A stretch of DNA of 64,000 nucleotides, taken from Marinobacterium marinum (GTDB lineage: Bacteria > Pseudomonadota > Gammaproteobacteria > Pseudomonadales > Balneatricaceae). Below are positions 23,898 through 32,437 of the stretch, piece after piece; position 1 is the first letter of the stretch, and each line of letters begins with the position of its first letter. Position numbers and translations under genes: made by a program. The stretch spans positions 1 through 64,000 of the forward strand of contig NZ_JACEMT010000031.1 of NCBI RefSeq assembly GCF_013868415.1, given 5' to 3'. The notes beneath the pieces are model-generated. The model was not told the origin of the DNA. It did not search any database and saw only the letters and a program-made list of their open reading frames with translations.

Positions 23898-26093
23898 TCA
23901 CCTTTTCGACGGCTCACTCTGCGACATCTCCAGCTCGGGCGCCACATTCGGCAAATCCTCGAAGTGGGTCAGCCCTTTCATTCTAGAGCGCATTTCACGA
24001 CTGATATCGCGTAGATCCTGCTCATCACGCATCACTCTGGGTGTAATGAAGATCAACAACTCAGTACGGCGCTCATTGCGAGTCGTTTTACTGAACAAAT
24101 TCCCAAACACTGGTATATCCTGAAGAATCGGCACACCCAGCTTACCATTGCTGCTGTTGTCACGAATCAATCCACCCAGCACAACGGACTCTCCCGTGCG
24201 CACTGCGACCTGACTGCTGACATTTCGTTCCAGAAATGCCCGCTGTTCAGTGGCGGCATCCACATTTCCCACATCAGTTACCGACTGTGAAATCGCCATA
24301 CTGACAAGACCACCCGCATTCACTTGCGGCGTCACTTCCAGCTTGACGCCGGTGTCCTTGTATTGAATCGATGTTGACGTATTACCACCATCTGTAATCG
24401 TCTGAGATGAGCGGATCGGCTGCTGATCCCCGACATGAATAGAAGCCGTATGGCTATCCTGCACCAATATGGATGGGGTTGAGATAACATTGACCAGGGA
24501 CTTGTCAGCCAAGGTATTGATCACGGCACGCATGACACCTGCTGAGTTGGTAATGCTGTATGAGAAGCCCGGAGCTTTCGGACCTATCGCTGTATTTTCG
24601 CCCAGACTCAGAATCGCTTCGCCATCATGCCCACTGCCAAAACCATTATTCAGGTGCCACTCGAGGCCATATTGCAGCTCATCCTTGAGCGTGACCTCAA
24701 TGATACTGGCCTCTATCAGCACCTGCGTCGGAATGATATCCAGCTTTTTCAGTGCAGGTTCAATCTTTGCGTACTCTTTAGGCGGCGCAAAAATAAGCAG
24801 CGAGTTGTTGGTTTCATCAGCAACAACCCTGACATTATCCCCCAAAGCAAAACCGCTGCTTTTACTTTTCTTGCCAGCCGCTCCCGCGGTTGTGCCAGTA
24901 CCTGTCCCCTCGGCAGCAGATTCAGTCAACCCAGGCGCCACCCCCGAATCAGCCGGTGCAGACGATGCTGCTTGCGCACCACTGCCTGCGTAAATCTGGC
25001 TCAACAAGGACGCCAAATGCCCCGCATTACCATTCTGAACTTCATAAACATGTAACTTGGGCTCATCCGCAGCCGCCTGTGAGAAGTCCAGTTTATCGAT
25101 CCATGAACGGATCTGCTCCAGGTAATGAGCCCTGGGAGTCACTACCAACACACTGTTCAGGCTTTCAATCGGCAAGACTCGGATCAGGGACGACAACCCC
25201 GGCACAGCCTCCCCTTCTCCACCACTGCCAAGCAAATGCCCAAGCGCCGATTGAATATCCGCAACCGTACTGTTATTCAGCGGGAAAATACCCACCGACA
25301 TACCCTGTAGCTGGTCGATGTCAAAGGTTGCAATAATGTCATTCCAACCATCCAACTGGTTCCGCGTACCTGCCAAAATCAACAGGTTGCGGCGCGTGTC
25401 GATCTTGATAAAGGCATCATCCGTGGCGACCGGCTTCAATATTTCAGCCATCTCCGTCGCGCCAATGTACTGTAAAGGCACAACAACATGAGCATAGCCA
25501 GCCCCCTTGGTATCGGCGCTGGTATAATTGGGCAGTACACTGCTGACGCTTTTGGATGCACTTACAAAATAACGATCATTAGCATCACGTACCATCAGAG
25601 CGTTATTGGCCAACAACAAACTTTCCAGTGTCGGCAGCAACTGATCACGCGGCATGGGCGTGCGTGTACGCAACGTTATTTCGCCAGACAATGGATGATC
25701 AATCACGTAATCCAACTGGAGTATTTCCCCCAGTATGACGTGCACTACTTCAGTTACCGGCGCCTCTTCAAAATTCAGGCTCACGGCTTCGCCTTCCAGC
25801 TTGACCGGAGCACGCGCCTTCGGCAAACGCACGACACGATCATTACCGGGGAACAGAATAGGCGACTGCTGCCCGATCTCGGCCTGTTCCGCACCCGAAC
25901 CGGTTTCTTGGGCTGTACCAAGCGGCGTCACTGGATTTTCTGCTGCCGGGGACAACGACCCGACTTCCGGATTAGGCAACACCTCAGGCGTGGCAGTCGG
26001 CTTTGTCAGTTGTTCACTACAGCCCGTTACCATCAGGGCTGCACCCAGACATAAACTGACTGTGTATCGGGAGTAACGGCGTTTGCTCAACAT
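23898..26093 (-). CDS. gspD: Type II secretion secretin GspD, lipid-anchored
   Basis: The 731-residue outer-membrane secretin of the T2SS. The signal peptide ends in a lipobox (LMVTGC, C25 followed by Ser), so the protein is predicted to be a lipoprotein directed to the outer membrane. Periplasmic N0-N3 domains follow from about residue 100 (VSLNFEEAPVTEVVHVILGE; VVVPLQYIGATEMAEILKPV; YEVQNGNAGHLASLLSQIYA) with a Gly/Ser/Ala-rich insert at about 360-415. The secretin core ends with VPILQDIPVFGNLFSKTTRN and ELLIFITPRVM. A self-lipidated secretin would not need a separate GspS pilotin, as known for XpsD and HxcQ. Confidence 0.93.
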   Translation of the reverse strand: MLSKRRYSRYTVSLCLGAALMVTGCSEQLTKPTATPEVLPNPEVGSLSPAAENPVTPLGTAQETGSGAEQAEIGQQSPILFPGNDRVVRLPKARAPVKLEGEAVSLNFEEAPVTEVVHVILGEILQLDYVIDHPLSGEITLRTRTPMPRDQLLPTLESLLLANNALMVRDANDRYFVSASKSVSSVLPNYTSADTKGAGYAHVVVPLQYIGATEMAEILKPVATDDAFIKIDTRRNLLILAGTRNQLDGWNDIIATFDIDQLQGMSVGIFPLNNSTVADIQSALGHLLGSGGEGEAVPGLSSLIRVLPIESLNSVLVVTPRAHYLEQIRSWIDKLDFSQAAADEPKLHVYEVQNGNAGHLASLLSQIYAGSGAQAASSAPADSGVAPGLTESAAEGTGTGTTAGAAGKKSKSSGFALGDNVRVVADETNNSLLIFAPPKEYAKIEPALKKLDIIPTQVLIEASIIEVTLKDELQYGLEWHLNNGFGSGHDGEAILSLGENTAIGPKAPGFSYSITNSAGVMRAVINTLADKSLVNVISTPSILVQDSHTASIHVGDQQPIRSSQTITDGGNTSTSIQYKDTGVKLEVTPQVNAGGLVSMAISQSVTDVGNVDAATEQRAFLERNVSSQVAVRTGESVVLGGLIRDNSSNGKLGVPILQDIPVFGNLFSKTTRNERRTELLIFITPRVMRDEQDLRDISREMRSRMKGLTHFEDLPNVAPELEMSQSEPSKR

Positions 26094-26097
26094 AAAC

Positions 26098-26688
26098 TCA
26101 TTTATCTTCTTGTGGCGATGATATAGAAGGCTCTGACTCTGCCTCGACCTTTTCCACTACTCTTGATGGCTGAGTTGGCGCAGCGACCGATACCGCTCGC
26201 ACCAGCTCCAATGTTTTTTCTTCGTAGCCCTGGCTGGATATACGGAAAAAGATTGCACGCTCCGGCGTCAAGGAGGTCAGCTCCCATTCATGCAACTGCT
26301 CCCCAAGCATCAGGCGCTCACGCTCCTGACCATTCAATAAAATAACGCCAGCTACCCCCGCATCACCTGAAAAAACCCCGCTAAGTTCGTAGTCTTCAAA
26401 GGGGTCCGGCCCCTTGCGTACAGGCTTTTCGACATCGACAACAGCCTCCGGAACATAAGGCCGCCGGCTTTCCCAAAAAAGCGGACGCTCAACAAAGGCA
26501 TTTCCCTTGACCTGACTGACTGGCTTGAAGCGTATTTTCTGTGCACTTAATGTCGCTGCTGCCGGTAATTCCGGCCCTGGCGCTTGATACTGGCTAACCG
26601 CGAAAGCCGCATAAGCAACTGCCAATAACAGCAGAGCGGTACACCCTATAGCCAAATACTGAAAACGTTGAATAAGACGATCTTTCAT
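26098..26688 (-). CDS. gspC: GspC/XpsN-type inner-membrane T2SS protein
   Basis: A 196-residue bitopic protein with one transmembrane helix (about 13-32) and a periplasmic region. Residues about 95-150 (DYELSGVFSGDAGVAGVILL, ERERLMLGEQLHEWELTSL, RAIFF) fit the HR domain of GspC, which docks to GspD. No PDZ domain follows; the tail is short and acidic. In the position between gspM and gspD this corresponds to XpsN of Xanthomonas. The start overlaps the gspM stop by ATGA. Confidence 0.75.
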   Translation of the reverse strand: MKDRLIQRFQYLAIGCTALLLLAVAYAAFAVSQYQAPGPELPAAATLSAQKIRFKPVSQVKGNAFVERPLFWESRRPYVPEAVVDVEKPVRKGPDPFEDYELSGVFSGDAGVAGVILLNGQERERLMLGEQLHEWELTSLTPERAIFFRISSQGYEEKTLELVRAVSVAAPTQPSRVVEKVEAESEPSISSPQEDK

Positions 26689-27242
26689 GAAGCTGCCTTG
26701 AACGTACTGACAGTGAGTTCCAACTGAACATTCTGAGTCAGGTCGCCTCGTCGCACCCGAGCCGGCGTTATCTCTAGCCGCTCAATCAACAATATCGGCC
26801 TCGCTGACAGTATGCCATCCAGCAGTCGCTGCACACCTTCTGCCGCAGCTGTCGCCGTGAGCTTGACCGATGCACGGCCTTGCTTCCCGCGTGCCGCCTC
26901 ATTCAATATCTGCGTCCCTGATATGCTCACTTCAGCCCTGTCAGCCAAGGACCGAACAGTCTGCTGCAAGTTGGCCTGAACAACCGACAATTCCTGTTGT
27001 GCCGGGTACACCAGACTGTCAAGGTGCCGTGCCATTTGCTCTTCCGCACTCAGCACACGTGCCTGTACACTTTCCAAACCTTTCAACCGGGCAAGTCGAG
27101 GCTCCAGCCTGTCAATTTTCGCCACATAACTCTGATAGCTACCCACTGCAGCAGCACCGATCATCAGCACCAGAACAGCCACCATCAGCAAGGCAGCAGT
27201 AAGTATGACCTCGGACCGTTTTTTGCCTCTACCGAACAGCAC
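26685..27242 (-). CDS. gspM: T2SS assembly protein GspM (PilO-like)
   Basis: A 185-residue bitopic inner-membrane protein: short basic N-terminus, one helix (about 13-35), a coiled coil (about 40-100) and a ferredoxin-like periplasmic domain (ILLIERLEITPARVRR). It would pair with GspL in the inner-membrane platform. The GTG start overlaps the gspL stop by one base (TAGTG). Confidence 0.8.
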   Translation of the reverse strand: MLFGRGKKRSEVILTAALLMVAVLVLMIGAAAVGSYQSYVAKIDRLEPRLARLKGLESVQARVLSAEEQMARHLDSLVYPAQQELSVVQANLQQTVRSLADRAEVSISGTQILNEAARGKQGRASVKLTATAAAEGVQRLLDGILSARPILLIERLEITPARVRRGDLTQNVQLELTVSTFKAAS

Positions 27243-28294
27243 TATTCCACATCCTCGGCTTGCGACAACGTCATTTCAATAACGAAACGCTCGGTTCCTG
27301 TACGCTCGTTTCTGCGAAATGCCTGCAATGCCTTAACATCAGTAAACATTTCATCCTTAATAAGAGCTTGCAGGTAGACAGACGCATCAATAGCGCTACC
27401 CGACACCTTCACCCCCCCCGAGCTTTCAATTTCCAGACTGTGTAAATAAACCTCATCCGGTGTCATTTGGGCTATATAGGCCAGAACATCCGGATATTCC
27501 GGCTGTTTGTTCACATAGTTCTGCAACTCAGCTGCTCGCTCGTTATAGCCCATCAGTGCTTGCCTGGCATTCATAGCCGGCTGAGCCATGTTTTCATATT
27601 CAGACAGCTGCTTCTCCAATGAACGCAGTTCAAAACTTTTAACAACCATCGGGAGTGCCAGTAAAAACCCGACCACCAGGACAGAATACCCACACAAAGC
27701 AGCAACATGGGCCAATTTGCGTCGATAGCGCCCGCGCCGTTGATGTTCACCAAACCCTTCAAACACCAAAGGTCGCTCACTATCTGCGGGCAAAAACCAC
27801 ACTTCTGGAGCACCCTGAAACGCACTGAACAATCCCTGATGCTCCTTCAGCAATCCCTGCACGGTACTATTTGCACAGATTGCTATTCGAACTTGCAAAC
27901 CGCTCTCGCCCGACTCCAGAGCACGCCAGCTGTAACAAGTATCATCAGCAGGAAAGGGACTCTGGGCCAACACCTCACTCGCCACTATCCGATTGACGTC
28001 GGATCTGATGGACAAGGGCAAGGAAATTGTCTTCAACAAAACTTTCTCTGACGGTAAGGCGATGGCACACAAGTCCGTCTCGGCCTTGCCCATATTTTCA
28101 GTGCGCTGCAGCACCCCCGCTTTGAAAACCTGATTGCGCCCTCCTGGCCTGAGCAACATCACAGCCGGATCAAGGCGCTGCTTCAACCAGGCATCGTCGT
28201 CATGAAACAGTTCACGCAAACCATCACGGACATATTCATAACCAGTGACCAGATTAAGCCCGAACAGGTTGAACTGATTTCTATTGATTGCCAT
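27242..28294 (-). CDS. gspL: T2SS inner-membrane protein GspL
   Basis: A 350-residue protein. The cytoplasmic actin-like half (about 60-190) includes ALPSEKVLLKTISLPLSIRS and binds GspE in known systems. One transmembrane helix lies at about 196-218, followed by a coiled coil and a PilN-like periplasmic domain (DVLAYIAQMTPDEVYLHSLE). AGGA is placed before the ATG. It is shorter than GspL of the Xcp type but similar to XpsL-like forms. Confidence 0.82.
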   Translation of the reverse strand: MAINRNQFNLFGLNLVTGYEYVRDGLRELFHDDDAWLKQRLDPAVMLLRPGGRNQVFKAGVLQRTENMGKAETDLCAIALPSEKVLLKTISLPLSIRSDVNRIVASEVLAQSPFPADDTCYSWRALESGESGLQVRIAICANSTVQGLLKEHQGLFSAFQGAPEVWFLPADSERPLVFEGFGEHQRRGRYRRKLAHVAALCGYSVLVVGFLLALPMVVKSFELRSLEKQLSEYENMAQPAMNARQALMGYNERAAELQNYVNKQPEYPDVLAYIAQMTPDEVYLHSLEIESSGGVKVSGSAIDASVYLQALIKDEMFTDVKALQAFRRNERTGTERFVIEMTLSQAEDVE

Positions 28295-28305
28295 AAAATC
28301 CTATC

Positions 28306-29205
28306 TCAATACCCTGTCCCGGATGCCGCTACCACAGGCTCGACCCGCTCTATCTGCCAGGGAAGATCGCCCGCCTCAGTAAACCGTACCCAAAAACGCT
28401 GAGACATCACCACTGATGATGGCAAGGTGACATCCACATCAACTCTGAGATTACCAAGTTCGGCCTGAACACCTGCCAACCGGCGACTATTCGAAACATC
28501 CGCCGCCATTTCAAGAGCGCCATCCTGCCTGTCGGACATTATGAGGTCAACCGCTTCTCTATCCTGATCCAGCACCAGCAACAGCACATCCGGCGGAGCA
28601 AACTGCATATTGACCGTTGCCTCACCGTCTACAAAAGCATGCACAACAGGTTGGAGCCGGTCATATATATCACGTGTAACACCAGAAATTTTCAGCAAGT
28701 CTTCAATCACTCTGAACTGCTGCCTAGCCTCCCCGGAAGAGGGTAACGCCCATCCCGATTCCGAGGTTTTGCCAGTATCGTTCTGCCTGTACGCCATGAT
28801 ACCGCGGACAATTTCCGCAGTCTGATCCTCACTACTCAAAACAGAGCCGATCATTTTATGCAACAGTTCTGCACTGGCGTGGTTCAGACTTATGAGCCCC
28901 GATGCAGGCAGCCAGCTTACCCTCATCCGAGCCCCATTCATGCGATAATGCCGCTCCATAATTGGGCCAACATCCTCTTGGCTTTCCAAACTCATCCCTT
29001 GAACTGCCAAGTCCCACATAGCCTGATTGAGTGCGCCATAAGCTAAAGCTTCAGTTTCAATTTGACTGCGGTAATGATCCACCATGCGCACATCAGTTTT
29101 CGCCTGCGACACAAGTCCCGCGACCAGCAAAGTCAAAGCCGCTACCATCCACAGGAGCATCGGCAACACGACCCCCCGCTGCGACAAGGCAGCACCCGAC
29201 CGCAT
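28306..29205 (-). CDS. gspK: T2SS minor pseudopilin GspK
   Basis: A 299-residue large pseudopilin. The start at MRSGAALSQRG is preferred because it overlaps the gspJ stop (TGATG) and has GGGAGG upstream; the open frame extends 17 codons further. The prepilin site is QRG/VVLPMLLWMVAAL, lacking Glu at +5 as is usual for GspK. The domain SASELLHKM-like region SLNHASAELLHKMIGSVLSS and the conserved FRVIEDLLKISGVT are GspK features. It sits at the tip of the pseudopilus with GspI and GspJ. Confidence 0.88.
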   Translation of the reverse strand: MRSGAALSQRGVVLPMLLWMVAALTLLVAGLVSQAKTDVRMVDHYRSQIETEALAYGALNQAMWDLAVQGMSLESQEDVGPIMERHYRMNGARMRVSWLPASGLISLNHASAELLHKMIGSVLSSEDQTAEIVRGIMAYRQNDTGKTSESGWALPSSGEARQQFRVIEDLLKISGVTRDIYDRLQPVVHAFVDGEATVNMQFAPPDVLLLVLDQDREAVDLIMSDRQDGALEMAADVSNSRRLAGVQAELGNLRVDVDVTLPSSVVMSQRFWVRFTEAGDLPWQIERVEPVVAASGTGY

Positions 29206-29801
29206 CACGAACCTCCCTTGGAAAAGTGCAAGGGGCGAATAAGCAGGTCGGGCCACTGTGATCGATCCAGCTTAACCCTCAACCGTACAAGCTCGGGTAA
29301 CTCATCACTATCCCAAATATCCAGCCACTCGCCCCCGGCCTCTGCCCGGTAGGCAAAACGTGCTTCTACTCCATCCAATAACACATGCTGCTCCAGTTCA
29401 TCCCAACGCACCTCTTCCACATCAGGAAATACCGAAAACAAAACCAGCAATCGCCCTGTTCCATCAAGCTGAAAGCGCACAACCTGCAGACCCGATACCT
29501 GGCCTGCCGAGCGTACTGGAGCCACTAACGTCAACTGCTCCTCTGCCCCTTCAAACAGCAGCATGTCGCTATTGTCTTCCGCGTGACTTGCAAGGGGAAG
29601 CGCATGCCTGACCACGTCAGTCAAAAAACCCGACACCGCCTGGAACCTCTGCGTCGCTTCCACTCTTTCATTCAGGCGCTCTTGAGTGTCTGCCAACATT
29701 CGCATGGACGCCACCAAGGCAAGCAGGATCATGGAAAGAACCGCAAGGGATACAATCACCTCAACCAGAGTGAAGCCCTTGGCATACGGTCGTTTCATCA
29801 T
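29205..29801 (-). CDS. gspJ: T2SS minor pseudopilin GspJ
   Basis: A 198-residue pseudopilin with leader MMKRPYAKG and N-methylation helix FTLVEVIVSLAVLSMILLAL, with Glu at +5. GspJ forms the tip complex with GspI and GspK. Its start overlaps gspI by ATGA, and its end overlaps gspK. Confidence 0.9.
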   Translation of the reverse strand: MMKRPYAKGFTLVEVIVSLAVLSMILLALVASMRMLADTQERLNERVEATQRFQAVSGFLTDVVRHALPLASHAEDNSDMLLFEGAEEQLTLVAPVRSAGQVSGLQVVRFQLDGTGRLLVLFSVFPDVEEVRWDELEQHVLLDGVEARFAYRAEAGGEWLDIWDSDELPELVRLRVKLDRSQWPDLLIRPLHFSKGGS

Positions 29802-30208
29802 GGCTGTTCCAACTTGAGGGGAACTCTGCTATTCAACAGAATCTGCCGCTGCACATCCCCATCCTGCCATTTCACCAGAATTTCCAACTGCGCGAGCTTG
29901 GCCGTATCTGGGGCAGTCTCAACATCGGTAGCTACTTCATCTGCGGACAACAGCCATTCATATTTTCCGTTGCTACCGGCAGACCCACTCTGTTCACCCA
30001 GCACGGTCACAACCCTGTTCTGCTCAAACAGGGAGCGCCCAATCACCAACGCCTCTGTATAACCGCTGGCCACACGAGCATTACGTGTCGCTCCCGCCGC
30101 AGCCTGATACAACACACCCAACGACATGGCCAGAATCACCATGGCAACCAACATTTCCAACAGGGAAAAACCCTGCTGCCGACCAGTATTACACTTGGGT
30201 GCGGTCAC
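29798..30208 (-). CDS. gspI: T2SS minor pseudopilin GspI
   Basis: A 136-residue pseudopilin when started at the GTG that overlaps the gspH stop (GTGA); an ATG at 30250 would add 14 residues. The cleavage site is QQG/FSLLEMLVAMVILAMSLG with Glu at +5. GspI nucleates the pseudopilus tip. The short leader supports the later start. Confidence 0.85.
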   Translation of the reverse strand: MTAPKCNTGRQQGFSLLEMLVAMVILAMSLGVLYQAAAGATRNARVASGYTEALVIGRSLFEQNRVVTVLGEQSGSAGSNGKYEWLLSADEVATDVETAPDTAKLAQLEILVKWQDGDVQRQILLNSRVPLKLEQP

Positions 30209-30738
30209 AAAACGTCCAGCCTTTCCTGAGACGCCAACCCTGTCAGCCAATCAACACGCACACGAATACCAATATTTTCGGCTCGAAGAATACTGATACT
30301 CCCCCCTGACGAACCTCCACCGGGATAAAAACGAATGATATTCCGCCCTTCCCGCGCAAGATCCGAAGCCGTCACAGCTTCCATGCCAAGCGTATCCGGG
30401 AACACCAGAACACGCCCAAACGGTAACGACTCATCTCGAGGAAGCTGCCGAGAAACCTTTACCGTCTGGAGCGAACGGGCATGTGTATCAATTACCATAT
30501 CTACAGAAACACCCTCGGAAAGGGCCATCAGGCGGGCCTTTTGCGCAGCACCGACTACGCCTCTAACCGTATCCCTGTACTGCATCGAGTCATACATTTT
30601 GATCGCCGCCGGCGTTGTCACTCCAACCAGCAACGCAGCAATCGAGAAAGCGACCATCAACTCCAGCAGGGTAAAGCCCGAGCTTCGCCCTTTCTGACCC
30701 GGTTTCAGAATGCGATCTTCACTCCCAATTGACGACAT
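30205..30738 (-). CDS. gspH: T2SS minor pseudopilin GspH
   Basis: A 177-residue pseudopilin with prepilin site SSG/FTLLELMVAFSIAALLVG and Glu at +5, joined to a GspH-type beta domain ending RVRVDWLTGLASQERL. The start (MSSIGSEDRILK) overlaps the end of gspG by 20 bp; a longer frame begins at 30774. The exact start is uncertain. Confidence 0.83.
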   Translation of the reverse strand: MSSIGSEDRILKPGQKGRSSGFTLLELMVAFSIAALLVGVTTPAAIKMYDSMQYRDTVRGVVGAAQKARLMALSEGVSVDMVIDTHARSLQTVKVSRQLPRDESLPFGRVLVFPDTLGMEAVTASDLAREGRNIIRFYPGGGSSGGSISILRAENIGIRVRVDWLTGLASQERLDVL

Positions 30739-31147
30739 CACGCGCTTCGCCATCGCCCCCAGGCGCGCCATCACTGCCCAAAGACATCAGGTCATAATCA
30801 CCATGCTGTCCCGGAAAACGATATTCATACCCCTGATTCCAAGGATCAACCGGCACTTTACGCTTTTTCAGATAAGGGCCATTCCAGCCAGTCGCACCCG
30901 TCGGCTGTTGAATCAAGGCCTGAAGTCCTTGCTCGGTTGTTGGAAAACGACCAACATCCAGCTTGTACATCTCGAGCGCCTGCTCAAAATCGCCAATCTG
31001 AACTTTCGCCGTATCACTCTTGGCGCCTCCCAACTGATTCAGAACCCTGGGCCCCACAATACCGGCCAAAAGCGCCAGAATCGCCAACACCACCAAAAGT
31101 TCTACCAGAGTAAAGCCTCGCTCCGAGCGTTTCTGCTTCAATAACAT
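30719..31147 (-). CDS. gspG: T2SS major pseudopilin GspG
   Basis: A 142-residue major pseudopilin from the ATG at 31147 (AGGTG upstream); the open frame extends to a TTG. The prepilin site is ERG/FTLVELLVVLAILALLAG. The family body is intact: VQIGDFEQALEMYKLDVGRF, PTTEQGLQAL, then GPYLKKRKVPVDPWNQGYEY and the calcium-site loop DYDLMSLGSDGAPGG. It polymerises into the pseudopilus. No prepilin peptidase gene is in the window, so a PilD elsewhere is needed. Confidence 0.95.
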   Translation of the reverse strand: MLLKQKRSERGFTLVELLVVLAILALLAGIVGPRVLNQLGGAKSDTAKVQIGDFEQALEMYKLDVGRFPTTEQGLQALIQQPTGATGWNGPYLKKRKVPVDPWNQGYEYRFPGQHGDYDLMSLGSDGAPGGDGEARDVVNWE

Positions 31148-31171
31148 GTATCTACACCTGTTCAATTATGT

Positions 31172-32401
31172 TTATCCCGCCAAACTGTTCACAGACAAAA
31201 TGCCCATCAAGATGGACAGAATAATCAATGCAATAACTCCGCCCATGATCAAAATCAACACGGGTTCGAGCAGGGTCAGTCCACGCTTCACCTGAGTCTG
31301 AACCTCTTGATCATAGACATCCGCCACTTCAGAGAGCATCTCCCCAAGCTGGCCCGATTCTTCTCCCACTCGCACCATCTGAATAATCATCGGTGTTGCA
31401 AAACGGCTTTCCTGCAAGCTTTTGGAAACACGAGTCCCCGACTTCACGGCTGACTCCAAAGAAGAAAATTCCTGTTTTATCTGGGAGTTTCCAATGGTTG
31501 CAACCGCAATTTTCAATGCATCCACCAAAGACACCCCATTATTGAGCAAAGTTCCCAGCGTCCGTGAGAAACGCCCTATTTCATATTTCAATTGGATCGC
31601 TCCCAGCACAGGTGCTCCGAGCATAAACTTATCCAGCTTCAGCTTCCCCGCAGGCGTAGCAACAGACCTTCGCACCCAGTGATATACAGCCACACAAAGC
31701 AGTACCATCAGCCACCACCAGGCCTTGACCACATCCCCTAGCGCTATAACAAAACTGGTCATTACCGGCAGTGCATCCCCCATATCCGAAAAAAGAGATT
31801 CGAACTGAGGCACAACGAAACCCAGCATAACGGCAATCGCCAGTACAGCCACAACCAGTAGAATAGCCGGATAAATCAGTGCGGAAATGATCGTTGACCT
31901 GACTTCCCTACCACGCTGCAGGTGCTCACCCAGAGCTCGCATAATGCCGGCCAGATCTCCGCTTGCCTCTCCGGCTCGCACCATATTGATGTAAAAGTCA
32001 TCAAACATGTCTCCTTCCGACTCGAACCCGTGACTCAGGCGTTTCCCGGACTTGACCATTTCCAGTAACCGGGTGTAAAGCTCGGCACATGCCTGCTTGC
32101 TGGCCATTTCAGCCTGTACCTTCAACGCCCGATCAACCGGCAGCCCGGCTTTCAGCAACACGGCCAATTCACTGGTAAACGACAACAGGTCATTTCTGTT
32201 CATCGCTCCCTTTCTGGCCTTGACAGGAGAGGAAGCCACACTGGACGAAGCAATCCCCGCTGCCGGCTCTGCCGACACCTCTATGGGTATAAGTCCCTGC
32301 CCTCGCAACTGTCGCATGGCAGCATCTTGACTGGCCGCAGTGATAACACCCGACACGACTGACCCGCTCTTTCCGGCTGCAGAGTACTGAAATTGTGGCA
32401 T
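31172..32401 (-). CDS. gspF: T2SS inner-membrane platform protein GspF
   Basis: A 409-residue polytopic protein from MPQFQYSAAGKSG, the usual GspF opening; a longer frame begins at 32425. It has two homologous T2SSF domains (about 65-190 and 265-390), with NRNDLLSFTSELAVLLKAGL and the second MVRVGEESGQLGEMLSEVAD. Membrane helices lie near 165-190, 215-240 and 375-400. It links the ATPase GspE to pseudopilus assembly. Confidence 0.93.
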   Translation of the reverse strand: MPQFQYSAAGKSGSVVSGVITAASQDAAMRQLRGQGLIPIEVSAEPAAGIASSSVASSPVKARKGAMNRNDLLSFTSELAVLLKAGLPVDRALKVQAEMASKQACAELYTRLLEMVKSGKRLSHGFESEGDMFDDFYINMVRAGEASGDLAGIMRALGEHLQRGREVRSTIISALIYPAILLVVAVLAIAVMLGFVVPQFESLFSDMGDALPVMTSFVIALGDVVKAWWWLMVLLCVAVYHWVRRSVATPAGKLKLDKFMLGAPVLGAIQLKYEIGRFSRTLGTLLNNGVSLVDALKIAVATIGNSQIKQEFSSLESAVKSGTRVSKSLQESRFATPMIIQMVRVGEESGQLGEMLSEVADVYDQEVQTQVKRGLTLLEPVLILIMGGVIALIILSILMGILSVNSLAG

Positions 32402-32437
32402 TGTCAGCTTAAGCCAAACGCACAAAATAAATTGAAT